Shown one piece after another: positions 33,422-41,811 of a stretch of 44,097 bases of DNA (position 1 is the stretch's first letter; each line of letters opens with the position of its first letter). A model generated the notes under the pieces. That model did no database searches. It had not been told where the DNA came from and saw only the letters and a list, made by a program, of their open reading frames with translations. Position numbers and translations under genes: made by a program. Source of the DNA: Oscillospiraceae bacterium (lineage in GTDB: Bacteria; Bacillota; Clostridia; Oscillospirales; Ruminococcaceae); the NCBI GenBank assembly GCA_020024285.1, contig JAHHTZ010000012.1, forward strand, positions 1-44,097, given 5' to 3'.

Positions 33422-34600
33422 ATGCGAAAACTGCTGCTTGCTGTGCTGTGTATCCTTGCGGTGCTTGGGATGAGCGGCTGCCAAAACCATGCAGACAAAA
33501 CCTCTGATGCACCAAAGCCGGAAAAGGAAGACCCCGCCCCCTCCCTCTCAAAGGAGGAGGATTCGCCCTCGCAGGCGCAGCAGTTCCTTCAGTCCTCGCC
33601 CGACCTTCTGCCGCAGCTGCCCTCCCAATCGGCGCAAACGCGCCCGGAGGATGTTCTGGAGAAGCTCCCGGACGATCTGCGCCCGCAGCACCCGAAGGAC
33701 CTTTCCCCCGAGCTGCCCTCGTTTTCCGAGCAGTCCCCCTCTGTATCCATCGAAAGCTCCACCAGTGCCGACCACCTCAAGCGCCTTGTGGAGCAGCGCG
33801 TTTCCCCAAAGGAGCGCGGCTGTGTGTCGAGCAGCAAAAACCGCCTGATCGTATACTGCGCCGACCGCGCTGCCGCACAGAAGGTGCGGGCGGTGTTTTG
33901 TGAGCATCCCGAATATCACGACGCCAAAGTCTATGTGTCCTATTCGCCCTACACAATGGAAAAGCTCCTCCTGATAAAGGAGGAGCTGGAAGAGCTTCTG
34001 CGCGACAAGGTGGGGGAGGAGCCGCTTCGATACGGGCAAAATTCCGTGGATATTTTGGAGGCGCAGAACAAGGTCGCGATCCTCGTGGAGGAAAAGCACG
34101 AGCTTTCCCTGCGCAGCGCCCTTGCCGTTTATGACGAACGCGGCGGCGCAGAGCTGCTGGGGCGCGAGTATTTCTCCTTGCCCGATGCGTTTTCAGACGC
34201 GGCGGCGCTGCGCGACCATCTTACAAAAGAAATTCCGGAGGCTTCCCGCGGGACGCTTTACGCCGCAGAGCATGCAAACGAGCTGATTGTCAGCGTACCG
34301 GACGACGAAGAGGAATCCTTTGTCAAGCAGACGCTGCGCGCACTCGCACAGGACGGGGGAACGCCCTGTACGGTGTTCTACCGCCGCAGCCCCCTCTCCC
34401 TTGCCGGGATGCGCAAGACCCGGCAGGAGCTCTCCCGTGCGCCGCAGCTCCTGCAGTCGGGCGCACTCGAATCCGTCACGCTCGACCCCGCGCTGTGTGA
34501 GGTGCAGGTCTTTTTCGCACGGGAAGCTCCGAAGGCTTTGGAGTTTCTTGACACTTACGAACCGCGCGAGGCGGTCACCGTGTTCGAGCGCATCTCATGA
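33422..34600 (+). CDS. Lipoprotein of unknown function with internal repeat
   Basis: This 392-residue lipoprotein has a signal peptide with lipobox GMSGC (C20) and a Pro/Ser/Glu-rich linker (about 25-120), followed by a folded part. That part seems to hold two related halves: NRLIVYCADRAAAQ..YTMEKLLLIKEELEEL (about 140-200) and NELIVSVPDDEEES..LSLAGMRKTRQELSRA (about 283-345). Start follows aaaggaggtccc. Family not recognised. Its 3' end overlaps the converging small gene by 46 bp. Confidence 0.75.
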   Translation: MRKLLLAVLCILAVLGMSGCQNHADKTSDAPKPEKEDPAPSLSKEEDSPSQAQQFLQSSPDLLPQLPSQSAQTRPEDVLEKLPDDLRPQHPKDLSPELPSFSEQSPSVSIESSTSADHLKRLVEQRVSPKERGCVSSSKNRLIVYCADRAAAQKVRAVFCEHPEYHDAKVYVSYSPYTMEKLLLIKEELEELLRDKVGEEPLRYGQNSVDILEAQNKVAILVEEKHELSLRSALAVYDERGGAELLGREYFSLPDAFSDAAALRDHLTKEIPEASRGTLYAAEHANELIVSVPDDEEESFVKQTLRALAQDGGTPCTVFYRRSPLSLAGMRKTRQELSRAPQLLQSGALESVTLDPALCEVQVFFAREAPKALEFLDTYEPREAVTVFERIS

Positions 34601-34833
34601 GAAATCCATTCTTTGATGTCCTCGACGGAATATAAATATTCATTCGGGGCTGTCATTTCGTCGATCCCCGATACCGCGACCAGATAATGCCATGCTTTGA
34701 CGTCGCTGATTTCGACTGCATCCTCGTTTTCAATGAACCAAAACGCCCACTGCGCCGCGGACTCTCTCGTTATTTGATGGTTGAGGACCTGTTTGCATTT
34801 CTCGGTGATTTCCTCTGCCGTTGGCTGAATCAT
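34555..34833 (-). CDS. Small hypothetical protein
   Basis: This 92-residue acidic soluble protein starts MIQPTAEEITEKCKQVL.. and contains ESAAQWAFWFIENED and SVEDIKEWISHE. The start at 34833 follows agaaaggg; longer frames run into the divergent lipoprotein leader. Codon use is normal. No family recognised. The composition resembles small immunity-type proteins, but this is weak. Confidence 0.6.
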   Translation of the reverse strand: MIQPTAEEITEKCKQVLNHQITRESAAQWAFWFIENEDAVEISDVKAWHYLVAVSGIDEMTAPNEYLYSVEDIKEWISHEMRSNTVTASRGS

Positions 34834-34870
34834 AAAAAACACCCTTTCTACTACATAGGAGATGATTGGA

Positions 34871-35503
34871 ATGAAAAAATGGATTGCATTTTTCCTGATG
34901 GGAACGATGCTTTTGCTGGGTGGATGCAGCACAAAATCCGATGCGAAATCCTCCTCCCTCTATTCGGAGGGGATCGAGATCGTTTCGCAGCTCAAGGAGA
35001 TGTCCGAAAGCGAGGGCTACCTCAGCGCCTTCACGATGAACGATTCGGTCCTCAAACACCTCGAAGGTACCGCCGTATCCGACCCTGCACAGCCCACCGC
35101 CGTCTATCAGCTCACGATCCCCGATGACAAGATTTTGGGGATACTCGACAGCGCCGCCGCCGAATCGATCCCCGATTCTCTGCGTCCGATGCTCAAGGCG
35201 AAGCTCTGCGCCGCTGTCCCGACCCAGATCAACGCGATGGGCGGCTCGGAGGTCCTTGCCGCATCGAGCCTGTGCATGGCGTCGAAGAACTTCCTCTGCG
35301 AGGATTTCACCGGGAACACGCTGTATCTCTATCTCTACGAGGACGGTGCACCGGTGATGGTTGCGTTTTCCGCCAATGAGGAACACATCGTCAGCGCAAC
35401 GGGATGCTACCTTTTGGGGATTTCCCCGGATGAGGAAGCGATTTCCTCCCTCAAGCCGTTTTTGAGCGAGCTTTCCGTCGAGATCACGGAAGTAACCCCG
35501 TAG
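34871..35503 (+). CDS. Small lipoprotein of unknown function
   Basis: This 210-residue protein has a signal peptide and lipobox LLGGC (about C19). The mature domain starts at about residue 30 and has SLYSEGIEIVSQLKEM, NTLYLYLYEDGAPVMVAFSANE. Start at 34871 is 9 nt after aggag (34857-34861); the ATG at 34862 abuts the same site. Only 37 bp separate it from the divergent small gene. Not recognised. Confidence 0.75.
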   Translation: MKKWIAFFLMGTMLLLGGCSTKSDAKSSSLYSEGIEIVSQLKEMSESEGYLSAFTMNDSVLKHLEGTAVSDPAQPTAVYQLTIPDDKILGILDSAAAESIPDSLRPMLKAKLCAAVPTQINAMGGSEVLAASSLCMASKNFLCEDFTGNTLYLYLYEDGAPVMVAFSANEEHIVSATGCYLLGISPDEEAISSLKPFLSELSVEITEVTP

Positions 35504-35615
35504 TTTTTCCTCTCTGGGAAAAACGGACGGATTTTCGATAGCCCGAGCGTATCACAGAGTATTTTTTCTGTCAACAGCCGAACCTGTTCGGTCGAATCGG
35601 GAGAAAGGAGCTTTT

Positions 35616-36713
35616 ATGAATTCATGGCGTGTTTTGCAGATTTTTCTCGCTGCCCTCGCGCTCCTTCTTTTTTTGCTGTACGTCCTGACAGCGGTGACTG
35701 CGGAGTATGCTGCCTACCGCGATATCGAACGCTTCGGGGAGCGCGCATCCGACCTTGCCGCCACCTGCTTTGAGGGAAGGCTTGACGAGGACCTCAACGG
35801 AAAATATCCGCGCTTTTGGGACGCGGTGAGTAAGCAGGACCTCATCGCTGACGCTTCCCCCAGCATCGATTCCCCGCTGCTGCACCCGCACCGCGACCGC
35901 AGCTTTTCCGCCACCGCCATCTACGATGCAGACGGGACGTGCCTTGCGCGCAGCTGGGACGACTTCTTTTTCTTTGAATATCTCACCGAGGAGGAATGGG
36001 CTGCCAGAGCCGAGCGTTCCCACCGCACCGCCTGTGTGCGCTTCGACCGCCAAAAGCTCACCGATGCCGTAAAAAATCTCAGGAATATCCACTTTGATGC
36101 GCAGGCGATGCGCTTTACCGGCTGCTTTGACGGTGTGGAGCTCATCCCCTCCAAAATCGAATTTGTGGATGCAGAAACCTTTGACGAAGCGCTCTCCAAA
36201 CAGTTCAGCACCGAGTACACCGTTTCGGGCGTGACGCAGGATTTTCACCTCCCGTGGACGGTCGCCTATGAGGACCCCGATCTTCTCCTCCCCGAATCGC
36301 ATCGCGTGACGCTTTACTCCGACTGGTTCGATGTCTGCTTTGCCGAGCCGTCCCCCGCCTTTTCCTACCGCGGGGAAAAGTACGACACCCTCTCCGCTTT
36401 GGTGGAGGAGGTGGGACCCACCTTCACCACAACGCAGGACCTGAACCAATACAAGGGGTCAGACCTCCTGCTTTTGAGCGTCAATTACTGTGAAACGCTC
36501 AACGGCAAAACGTATTACACCTCCTACCATTCCGACATATCCCCGGACGAAAAAAATGCGCCCCAGCTGCAATTTTATACGGTGAGCGCTGTCTACTGCT
36601 CGCCGTGGCGCACCGCCGTTTGGGAGCTTCGCGAGGTCTACCTCATCACCCTTGGACTAGCTGTGCTCCTTGGTGCACTTTGTTATTCCCTCTTTAAGCG
36701 CCGTCACCCATAG
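35616..36713 (+). CDS. Two-helix membrane protein with large outside domain
   Basis: This 365-residue protein has an N-terminal helix (about 8-28), about 310 outside residues, then a C-terminal helix (about 338-357) and a short basic tail. The layout is that of a sensor kinase input region without a kinase. No known motif. Start follows agaaaggagc. An inverted repeat ccgaac / gttcgg (35578-35591) lies just upstream. It may partner with an unlinked protein. Confidence 0.7.
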   Translation: MNSWRVLQIFLAALALLLFLLYVLTAVTAEYAAYRDIERFGERASDLAATCFEGRLDEDLNGKYPRFWDAVSKQDLIADASPSIDSPLLHPHRDRSFSATAIYDADGTCLARSWDDFFFFEYLTEEEWAARAERSHRTACVRFDRQKLTDAVKNLRNIHFDAQAMRFTGCFDGVELIPSKIEFVDAETFDEALSKQFSTEYTVSGVTQDFHLPWTVAYEDPDLLLPESHRVTLYSDWFDVCFAEPSPAFSYRGEKYDTLSALVEEVGPTFTTTQDLNQYKGSDLLLLSVNYCETLNGKTYYTSYHSDISPDEKNAPQLQFYTVSAVYCSPWRTAVWELREVYLITLGLAVLLGALCYSLFKRRHP

Positions 36714-36873
36714 CGCCGGCGCACACAACGAAAACAGCCGCCTCCCCCCGTTTGACGCGCTGTACAGGCGGGGAGCTTCACCGGGCTTCCCCCTCGGGAG
36801 CTCGGCATCGAAAGTGCAGATCATCGGATGTTCTGCCCTGCATGCAAGCCTTAGAGCAAATTCCATAAAATAA

Positions 36874-36902
36874 TTGTATTGTGTTGAGAATTATGATACA
36901 AT
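36874..36902 (+). promoter_or_regulatory. gltS promoter
   Basis: TTGTAT (36874-36879), 17 nt, TACAAT (36897-36902), 38 bp before the gene. Confidence 0.7.
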
Positions 36903-36940
36903 AGACATAATACAATTTTTTAGGAAAGAAGGCGAATGCT

Positions 36941-38320
36941 ATGACAGCGGTTGATTTTTTGATGGATTTTGCAAAAATGTCGTTCTTTTTATGTTTTGCA
37001 CAGTTTCTCCGCACGCGGTTGAAGGTGCTCCAGAAGATTCTGATGCCCTCCTCGGTCGTAGCAGGCTTTCTCTGTCTGCTGCTGGGACCGCAGTTTCTCA
37101 ACGTCCTGCACTTTTCCGAAGCATCCTCCGGCTATTCCAGCGTCCTCATCGTCATCCTCTTTGCGTCGCTCTTTTTGGGCAAGCAGCACAAGGAGAGCTT
37201 TAAGGAAACGATGGTGCACGCAGGCGACACCCTCCTGCTCAATTCCGCCGTGTACTTTGGGCAGTACGGCATCGCACTGCTTGTGGGCGGTGTGATCGTG
37301 CACCTGCTGTTCCCGCAGGTGAACCAGGGCTTCTGCCTTCTGATGCCGGGCGGATTCAGCGGCGGACACGGGACCGCTGCCACCTACGCCGCCGCGCTCG
37401 AACAGATGAGCGGCTGGGAGGAGGCGATGACCGTCGGGCAGACCTTTGCAACAATCGGGATTTTAAGCGGTGTCCTGCTCGGGACCTTCTTCATCAACTT
37501 TGCTACAAAGCGCGGCGCAACGCGCTTCATCTCCCACGCCTCCACTCTGCCCGACAGCATGCTCACGGGGCTGATCCCCGAGGAAGAGCGCGAATCGCTC
37601 GGTCACGCCACCATCAGTTCGATGTCCCTCGAGCCGCTGGTGTGGCATCTCTCCCTCGTGCTGGCGGCGGCAGGCGGCGGCTTCTACCTGACAGACGCCA
37701 TCCACCGCGCTGTCCCCGCCCTCAACCTCCCCACCTTCTCCCTGAGCATTTTGTGCGCGCTGGCGATCCAGTTCGTGCTCGATAAGCTGGGACTTGGGCA
37801 GTATGTCCACCACGAGGTCACCACCCGGATCGGCAACACCGCCACCGACTACCTTGTGGGATTTGCAGTGGCATCCATTAAGATTTCCGTCGTGGTAAAA
37901 TATGCCGTTCCACTTTTGATCGTTTCGCTCCTTGGTATTGCGGGCGTGATCTTTTATCTGCTTGTCGTGTGCCCGAGGCTGTTTCGGAACTTCTGGTTCG
38001 AGCGCGGCATCTTCATCCTCGGCTGGTCCACCGGCGTCTGCGCCATCGGCATCACGCTGCTGCGCGTGGTCGATCCCGATTCCAAGAGCCATACATTGGA
38101 GGATTACAGCATGTCCTATCTCTTCATGTCGATGTTTGAGATGGTGCTGATCGCCGCCCTGCCGGGCATCGTGGTCGCGGGGTATCAGTACATCGCAGGA
38201 GGAATCTGCCTTGTGGTCTTTGTTCTGCTGCTTTTGCTGTGCGCCCGCTTCTACGGCGTATTCAGGGGAAAATACAGCGACCTTCGCCCCGGCGAAGCGG
38301 AAATTCTCAAGCGGCGATGA
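36941..38320 (+). CDS. gltS: GltS-family sodium:glutamate symporter
   Basis: This 459-residue membrane carrier of the ESS/GltS family has about 11-12 helices. The pore-loop signature GGFSGGHGTAATY stands at about residues 137-149, and a second-half equivalent region is near GNTATDYLVGFAVASIKISVV (about 297-317). It takes up glutamate with Na+. Start follows gaaagaagg. Single gene with its own promoter and terminator. In context it may supply glutamate alongside the pcp peptide route. Confidence 0.88.
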   Translation: MTAVDFLMDFAKMSFFLCFAQFLRTRLKVLQKILMPSSVVAGFLCLLLGPQFLNVLHFSEASSGYSSVLIVILFASLFLGKQHKESFKETMVHAGDTLLLNSAVYFGQYGIALLVGGVIVHLLFPQVNQGFCLLMPGGFSGGHGTAATYAAALEQMSGWEEAMTVGQTFATIGILSGVLLGTFFINFATKRGATRFISHASTLPDSMLTGLIPEEERESLGHATISSMSLEPLVWHLSLVLAAAGGGFYLTDAIHRAVPALNLPTFSLSILCALAIQFVLDKLGLGQYVHHEVTTRIGNTATDYLVGFAVASIKISVVVKYAVPLLIVSLLGIAGVIFYLLVVCPRLFRNFWFERGIFILGWSTGVCAIGITLLRVVDPDSKSHTLEDYSMSYLFMSMFEMVLIAALPGIVVAGYQYIAGGICLVVFVLLLLLCARFYGVFRGKYSDLRPGEAEILKRR

Positions 38321-38333
38321 TTTTTGTACAAAA

Positions 38334-38371
38334 TAAAAGAAGCGGTCGGGAGTCCCGACCGCTTCTTTTAT
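38334..38371. terminator. Bidirectional terminator
   Basis: taaaagaagcggtcggga pairs with tcccgaccgcttctttta. It serves gltS from the left and the small gene from the right. Confidence 0.93.
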
Positions 38372-38652
38372 TCATACCGCAGGAAGTCCTCCGTCTGATC
38401 GTGCAGCTCGATAAAGGGCGCTTCCTTCAGCCGCTCCCCTGTCACGGTGTCGATGAGATCGTGCTTGTGCTCGCTGAACTTCGAGTACCCATCGATCACT
38501 TCCATAATTTCGGTGATGACCTGATAGGTGACGTCGTACAGCATACGCTCTGTTTCTTCCTCGTGGTTTTGATGCTCTGCCATGCAGTTTTCGACGCAGC
38601 TTTTCTGAATCTGCGCCAGATACTCAAAAAATTTGATCTGAAATTCCTTCAT
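38368..38652 (-). CDS. Small hypothetical protein downstream of chemoreceptor 3
   Basis: This 94-residue, largely helical, acidic protein (EYLAQIQKSCVENCMAEHQN.., ending TEDFLRYE) has no family I recognise. Start follows a G-rich ribosome site. It lies 72 bp after the chemoreceptor on the same strand, past the hairpin at 38692-38720. The C-x3-C/H pattern is too weak to claim metal binding. Confidence 0.6.
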   Translation of the reverse strand: MKEFQIKFFEYLAQIQKSCVENCMAEHQNHEEETERMLYDVTYQVITEIMEVIDGYSKFSEHKHDLIDTVTGERLKEAPFIELHDQTEDFLRYE

Positions 38653-38691
38653 GAATCCCCCTCCCCTCCCACAGAATCATCCGTCAAAAGC

Positions 38692-38720
38692 TCAGGCAGC
38701 CCCCCATGGGGGCTGCCTGA
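38692..38720. terminator. Hairpin after chemoreceptor 3
   Basis: A 13-bp stem tcaggcagcccc.. / ..ggggctgcctga with a 3-nt loop. The minus-strand T-run is short (TTTT after 4 nt), so it may be an attenuator before the small downstream gene. Confidence 0.65.
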
Positions 38721-38724
38721 AAAA

Positions 38725-41003
38725 TTATGCGTGATACACATCGTCGAATGCAGGGTCAAGATCATCACGCAGGGTAAACTGCACCATCATGGATTTGAGC
38801 ATATTCGCCTGACCGGACAGCTCCTCGCTTGCGGCGGCGGATTCCTCGGCGGTTGCAGAGTTTGTCTGCACCACGGCAGAAATCTGATCGATGCCCTGTG
38901 CGATGCGCTCCACGGATTCCGCCTGCTCCTCGGAGGCAGAGGCGATGTTCTTGATTTTTTCCTCCATGCTGTGTACGCGCTCCACCACTGACCGGACAGC
39001 TCCTCGCTTGCGGCGGCGGATTCCTCGGCGGTTGCAGAGTTTGTCTGCACCACGGCAGAAATCTGATCGATGCCCTGTGCGATGCGCTCCACGGATTCCG
39101 CCTGCTCCTCGGAGGCAGAGGCGATGTTCTTGATTTTTTCCTCCATGCTGTGTACGCGCTCCACCACTTTTTCAAGCGAATCCGCGGTAGAGAATGCCAG
39201 CTTGCTGCCGTTTTCCACGGCGAGCATGGAGTTCTGGATGAGGGCGGTGGTATCCTGCGCCGCCTCTGCGGATTTGGAGGCGAGGTTCCTTACTTCGTCC
39301 GCAACCACGGCAAAGCCCTTGCCGGCTACACCTGCGCGCGCTGCCTCCACAGCGGCATTGAGGGCGAGGATGTTCGTCTGGAAGGCGATGTTGTCGATCG
39401 TTTTGATGATTTTCCCGATCTCGGCGGAGGTGTCGTTGATCTGGGTCATGGCGCGCAGCAGCTCCTGCATATGCTCGTTGCTCTCGGTCACGTCGGAGCC
39501 TGCGTCCGCGGCGATGGAATTTGCCACGCTTGCGTCCTCGGCATTCCCCTTGATCTTGTCAGAAAGCTCGTTGATGGTGGTCACAAGCTCCTCAACGGAG
39601 GCTGCCTGCTCGGTCGCGCCCTGAGAGAGCGCCTGCGCCCCGTTTGCAACCTGCTCGGAGCCGGACTGCACCTGATTGGAGGATTCCTCGATTTGAAGGA
39701 GCGTCTGACTGAGCCTTGCGCTGATGCGCTTCATGTCCTCAAGGATCTCGCCGTACTGTCCCACATAGCGCTCCTCATGCTGCGGACGGATGCGGAAATT
39801 GCCCTCCGCCATGCTGTTGAGGCAGGCGCCGATGTCGTTGATGATGACAGAGAGGTCGCTGCCCGTCTGCGTAAAGATGTGGGCAAGCTCTCCCAGCTCG
39901 TCGTCGGGGATCTTGATGGCTGCGACGTTTTCGGAAAGATCGCAGCGGCGCATCTTCTCCGCCAGGGTCATCACATAGGAGATGGGGGAGAGCGAACGCT
40001 TGACGATGCGGTAGGTAAAGAGGCTCAAAAGCAGCAGGCTGACTGCACAGGTCAAAACGATGACGAGGGTCATGTGGTTTTGCTGCTCAAACATCTCCGA
40101 CTGATTCACGATAAATCCGCTGGACCAGCACAGGTTTGTCCCCTCCAGGGTGATCGGGATGTAGCTGACGATGGCTTTTGCATTCTTAAAGTGTTCGTTT
40201 TTGCCCTCTCTGAGGTAGCTTTTTGCATCTCTTACCGCGGCAGAAAGCTCCTGTGTCCTGCTGTCCTGCACATCGAGGTAGGAGCCGAGCTTCTCATGGT
40301 CGGCAGAATCCGCAATGTACATCCCTTCCTGCGAGAGGATGGTGCTGTATGCGGTCTTGTAGCCGCCGTTGTTGAAGTCGATGCCGTTGATGCTGTCGGC
40401 AAGGATGTCGCAGTTTGCAACGCCGAGGAACTGCCCGGAATTGTCGATGAGCGGGGTGCTCAGTGTGATGAGGTACACGGTGGAGCCGTTGCTCAGCTCA
40501 TACGGATAAGGCTCTGTGATGTAGGTCTTTTTGGAATCACGCGCGCCGGTGTAGTATGCGCCGGTGTGGTAGGTTTCAAAGTCGTTGAGGATGTCTACCG
40601 AAACCTGACCGTTGTTGCGGTAGGCATAGTAGGACAGCCCGTCGGGGGTGTCGGGGAAATAGAGGTTCGGCTCAAACGCAAAGTATGCACCGAAGATCTT
40701 GTCGTCCTCGAGGACACCGGTGAGGGTTTCGATGAGGATGGGCTGGGCATCTGCGCGGGGCAGCTTGCTGTAGTGGCGCACCTCCTTGGACAGCGAATGC
40801 GAAAACGCCTTCATGTTTTCAAGGTAGGAATATACCTTTGCTGCATTCATCTGTGCAAGGTCGTTTACTTCTCTTCCGATGGCTTCCTCGGTGGTTGCGC
40901 GTGACATCTGCACAACGGTGAAGGACAGCAGCACCATGATGATCAATAACATGGCAATCAGCTGTGCGGGGATCTTGACAGTCAGGCTTGAAAACTTTTT
41001 CAT
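38725..41003 (-). pseudogene. Chemoreceptor 3, frameshifted by a tandem duplication
   Basis: A dCache-type methyl-accepting chemotaxis protein: TM1 (about 10-32), outside double-Cache sensor (about 35-305), TM2 (about 310-332), HAMP, signalling domain with tip FQTNILALNAAVEAARAGVAGKG. As read, the frame is lost near residue 612, after ..AAASEELSGQ, where a second 179-bp copy begins, and it runs in the wrong frame to a stop at 38787 (738 residues). Removing one copy gives a normal 699-residue receptor ending ANMLKSMM..DDVYHA at 38725. The signalling core is intact, so even the shifted product might work. Either a recent mutation, a reversible switch or an assembly artefact. Confidence 0.9.
38810..39167. 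repeat. Perfect 179-bp tandem duplication
   Basis: 38810-38988 and 38989-39167 appear identical base for base. 179 is not a multiple of three, so copy number sets the reading frame of chemoreceptor 3. Confidence 0.95.
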
Positions 41004-41064
41004 GTTATTCTCCCTTTTCTTGTCGATTTTTGTTGTTTCCTATACTATCCCATGATGATACCTC

Positions 41065-41093
41065 ATTTTAGCGCAAGGGCAGGCTTCTGTCAA
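41065..41093 (-). promoter_or_regulatory. Promoter of chemoreceptor 3
   Basis: Minus strand TTGACA (41093-41088), 17 nt, TAAAAT (41070-41065), about 60 bp before the ATG at 41003, which follows a gggag ribosome site. Confidence 0.8.
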
Positions 41094-41265
41094 CGAAGTT
41101 AAGCTGCCCGCTCGCAGCGCTTCCTGCATAAATTTGGCGATTCATTACAAAATGCGGCAAAAATGCGGTATTTTTTGCGCGCTGTACGCCAAAAAAGTGC
41201 AAAATGCTCGGATTTGACCCGTTATTTTTGGCAGCGGATGCGGGATGAGCCGATCCCCTTTTATC

Positions 41266-41294
41266 TTGACAGAAAAGGTATGATATCGTAAGAT
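41266..41294 (+). promoter_or_regulatory. Rhodanese promoter
   Basis: TTGACA (41266-41271), 17 nt, TAAGAT (41289-41294), 35 bp before the gene. Confidence 0.8.
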
Positions 41295-41328
41295 GAAATC
41301 AGCATAAAATCGATATGGAGGAACGATC

Positions 41329-41670
41329 ATGGAACAAAACACCATTTGCGCAAACGGGGCAGCCCGTCACATCACACAGGAAGAAGCAAAAACCATTATG
41401 AAGGAATCGGACAACTTTATCCTTCTTGACGTACGCAGACCCGACGAATACGAAGAGCGTCACATCCCCGGTGCCATCTGCATCCCCAACGAAACGATCG
41501 GCGCTGAGGAGCTGACCCAGCTGCCCGACAAGGAGCAGACGATCCTCGTATACTGCCGCAGCGGAAGCCGCAGCAAACAAGCAGCGCTCAAGCTGGCGCA
41601 GCTTGGCTACACCAACGTCCTCGAATTCGGCGGCATCCTCGAATGGACCGGGGAAACCACCTCCCGATAG
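41329..41670 (+). CDS. Single-domain rhodanese
   Basis: This 113-residue sulfurtransferase-like protein has FILLDVRRPDEYEERHIPGAICIP and the active loop VYCRSGSRS with catalytic Cys at about 74. Rhodaneses carry persulfide sulfur between donors and acceptors. The short N-terminal Cys (about residue 7) might assist. Start follows atggaggaac. Monocistronic, and the last gene of the putative element on this side. Confidence 0.92.
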   Translation: MEQNTICANGAARHITQEEAKTIMKESDNFILLDVRRPDEYEERHIPGAICIPNETIGAEELTQLPDKEQTILVYCRSGSRSKQAALKLAQLGYTNVLEFGGILEWTGETTSR

Positions 41671-41688
41671 CTTACTTTATCAAAACCG

Positions 41689-41721
41689 CCCGGACCCTCC
41701 TGCTGTGCAGGACGGTCCGGG
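41689..41721 (+). terminator. Rhodanese terminator
   Basis: Stem cccggacc / ggtccggg with an inner stem tcctgc / gcagga, followed by gttcgttttt. Confidence 0.85.
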
Positions 41722-41783
41722 TGTTCGTTTTTGCTGCCCCCGACGCGACCGGGACGCTGCACGAGCGCGCACCCTTCGGGGTG

Positions 41784-41811
41784 GTCGTTTACATTAGCAG
41801 CGACACGATAC
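41784..41811 (-). other. Recombination site at sigK central piece (attL-like)
   Basis: On the minus strand sigK coding sequence runs into core GTATCG (41811-41806), then tgtcgct, then arm gctaatgtaaacgac (41798-41784). This arm is the inverse of the arm at 8148-8162 (14/15). In the present state the frame reads ..YVS-CRC-stop (stop at 41796-41794). Confidence 0.85.

Larger units (their letters stand above)
8137..41811. mobile_element. Putative 33.7-kb sigK-intervening (skin-like) element
   Basis: This is the DNA between the two sigK break points; corresponding core positions are 33,675 bp apart. Excision by crossover at GT would fuse the two sigK pieces in frame and release a circle carrying about 24 genes. 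The circle junction would be a 54-bp dyad (15-bp arms) and the chromosomal junction a 30-bp dyad (tttcg / cgaaa arms), both centred on the same GT. In B. subtilis and C. difficile, sigK is interrupted by skin elements that a serine recombinase removes in the mother cell. The cargo here differs from phage-like skin: transporters, chemoreceptors, c-di-GMP proteins. No recombinase, phage structural or replication gene is present inside, so excision would need an enzyme encoded elsewhere. Confidence 0.82.

Noticed and set aside
39150..40904. 584-codon frame opposite chemoreceptor 3
   Set aside because: Shadow of the receptor; no ribosome site or recognisable domain.
8137..41811. Interpreting the interval as a prophage or conjugative element
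   Set aside because: No structural, replication, relaxase or secretion genes; the TraX-like gene alone is common in non-conjugative contexts.
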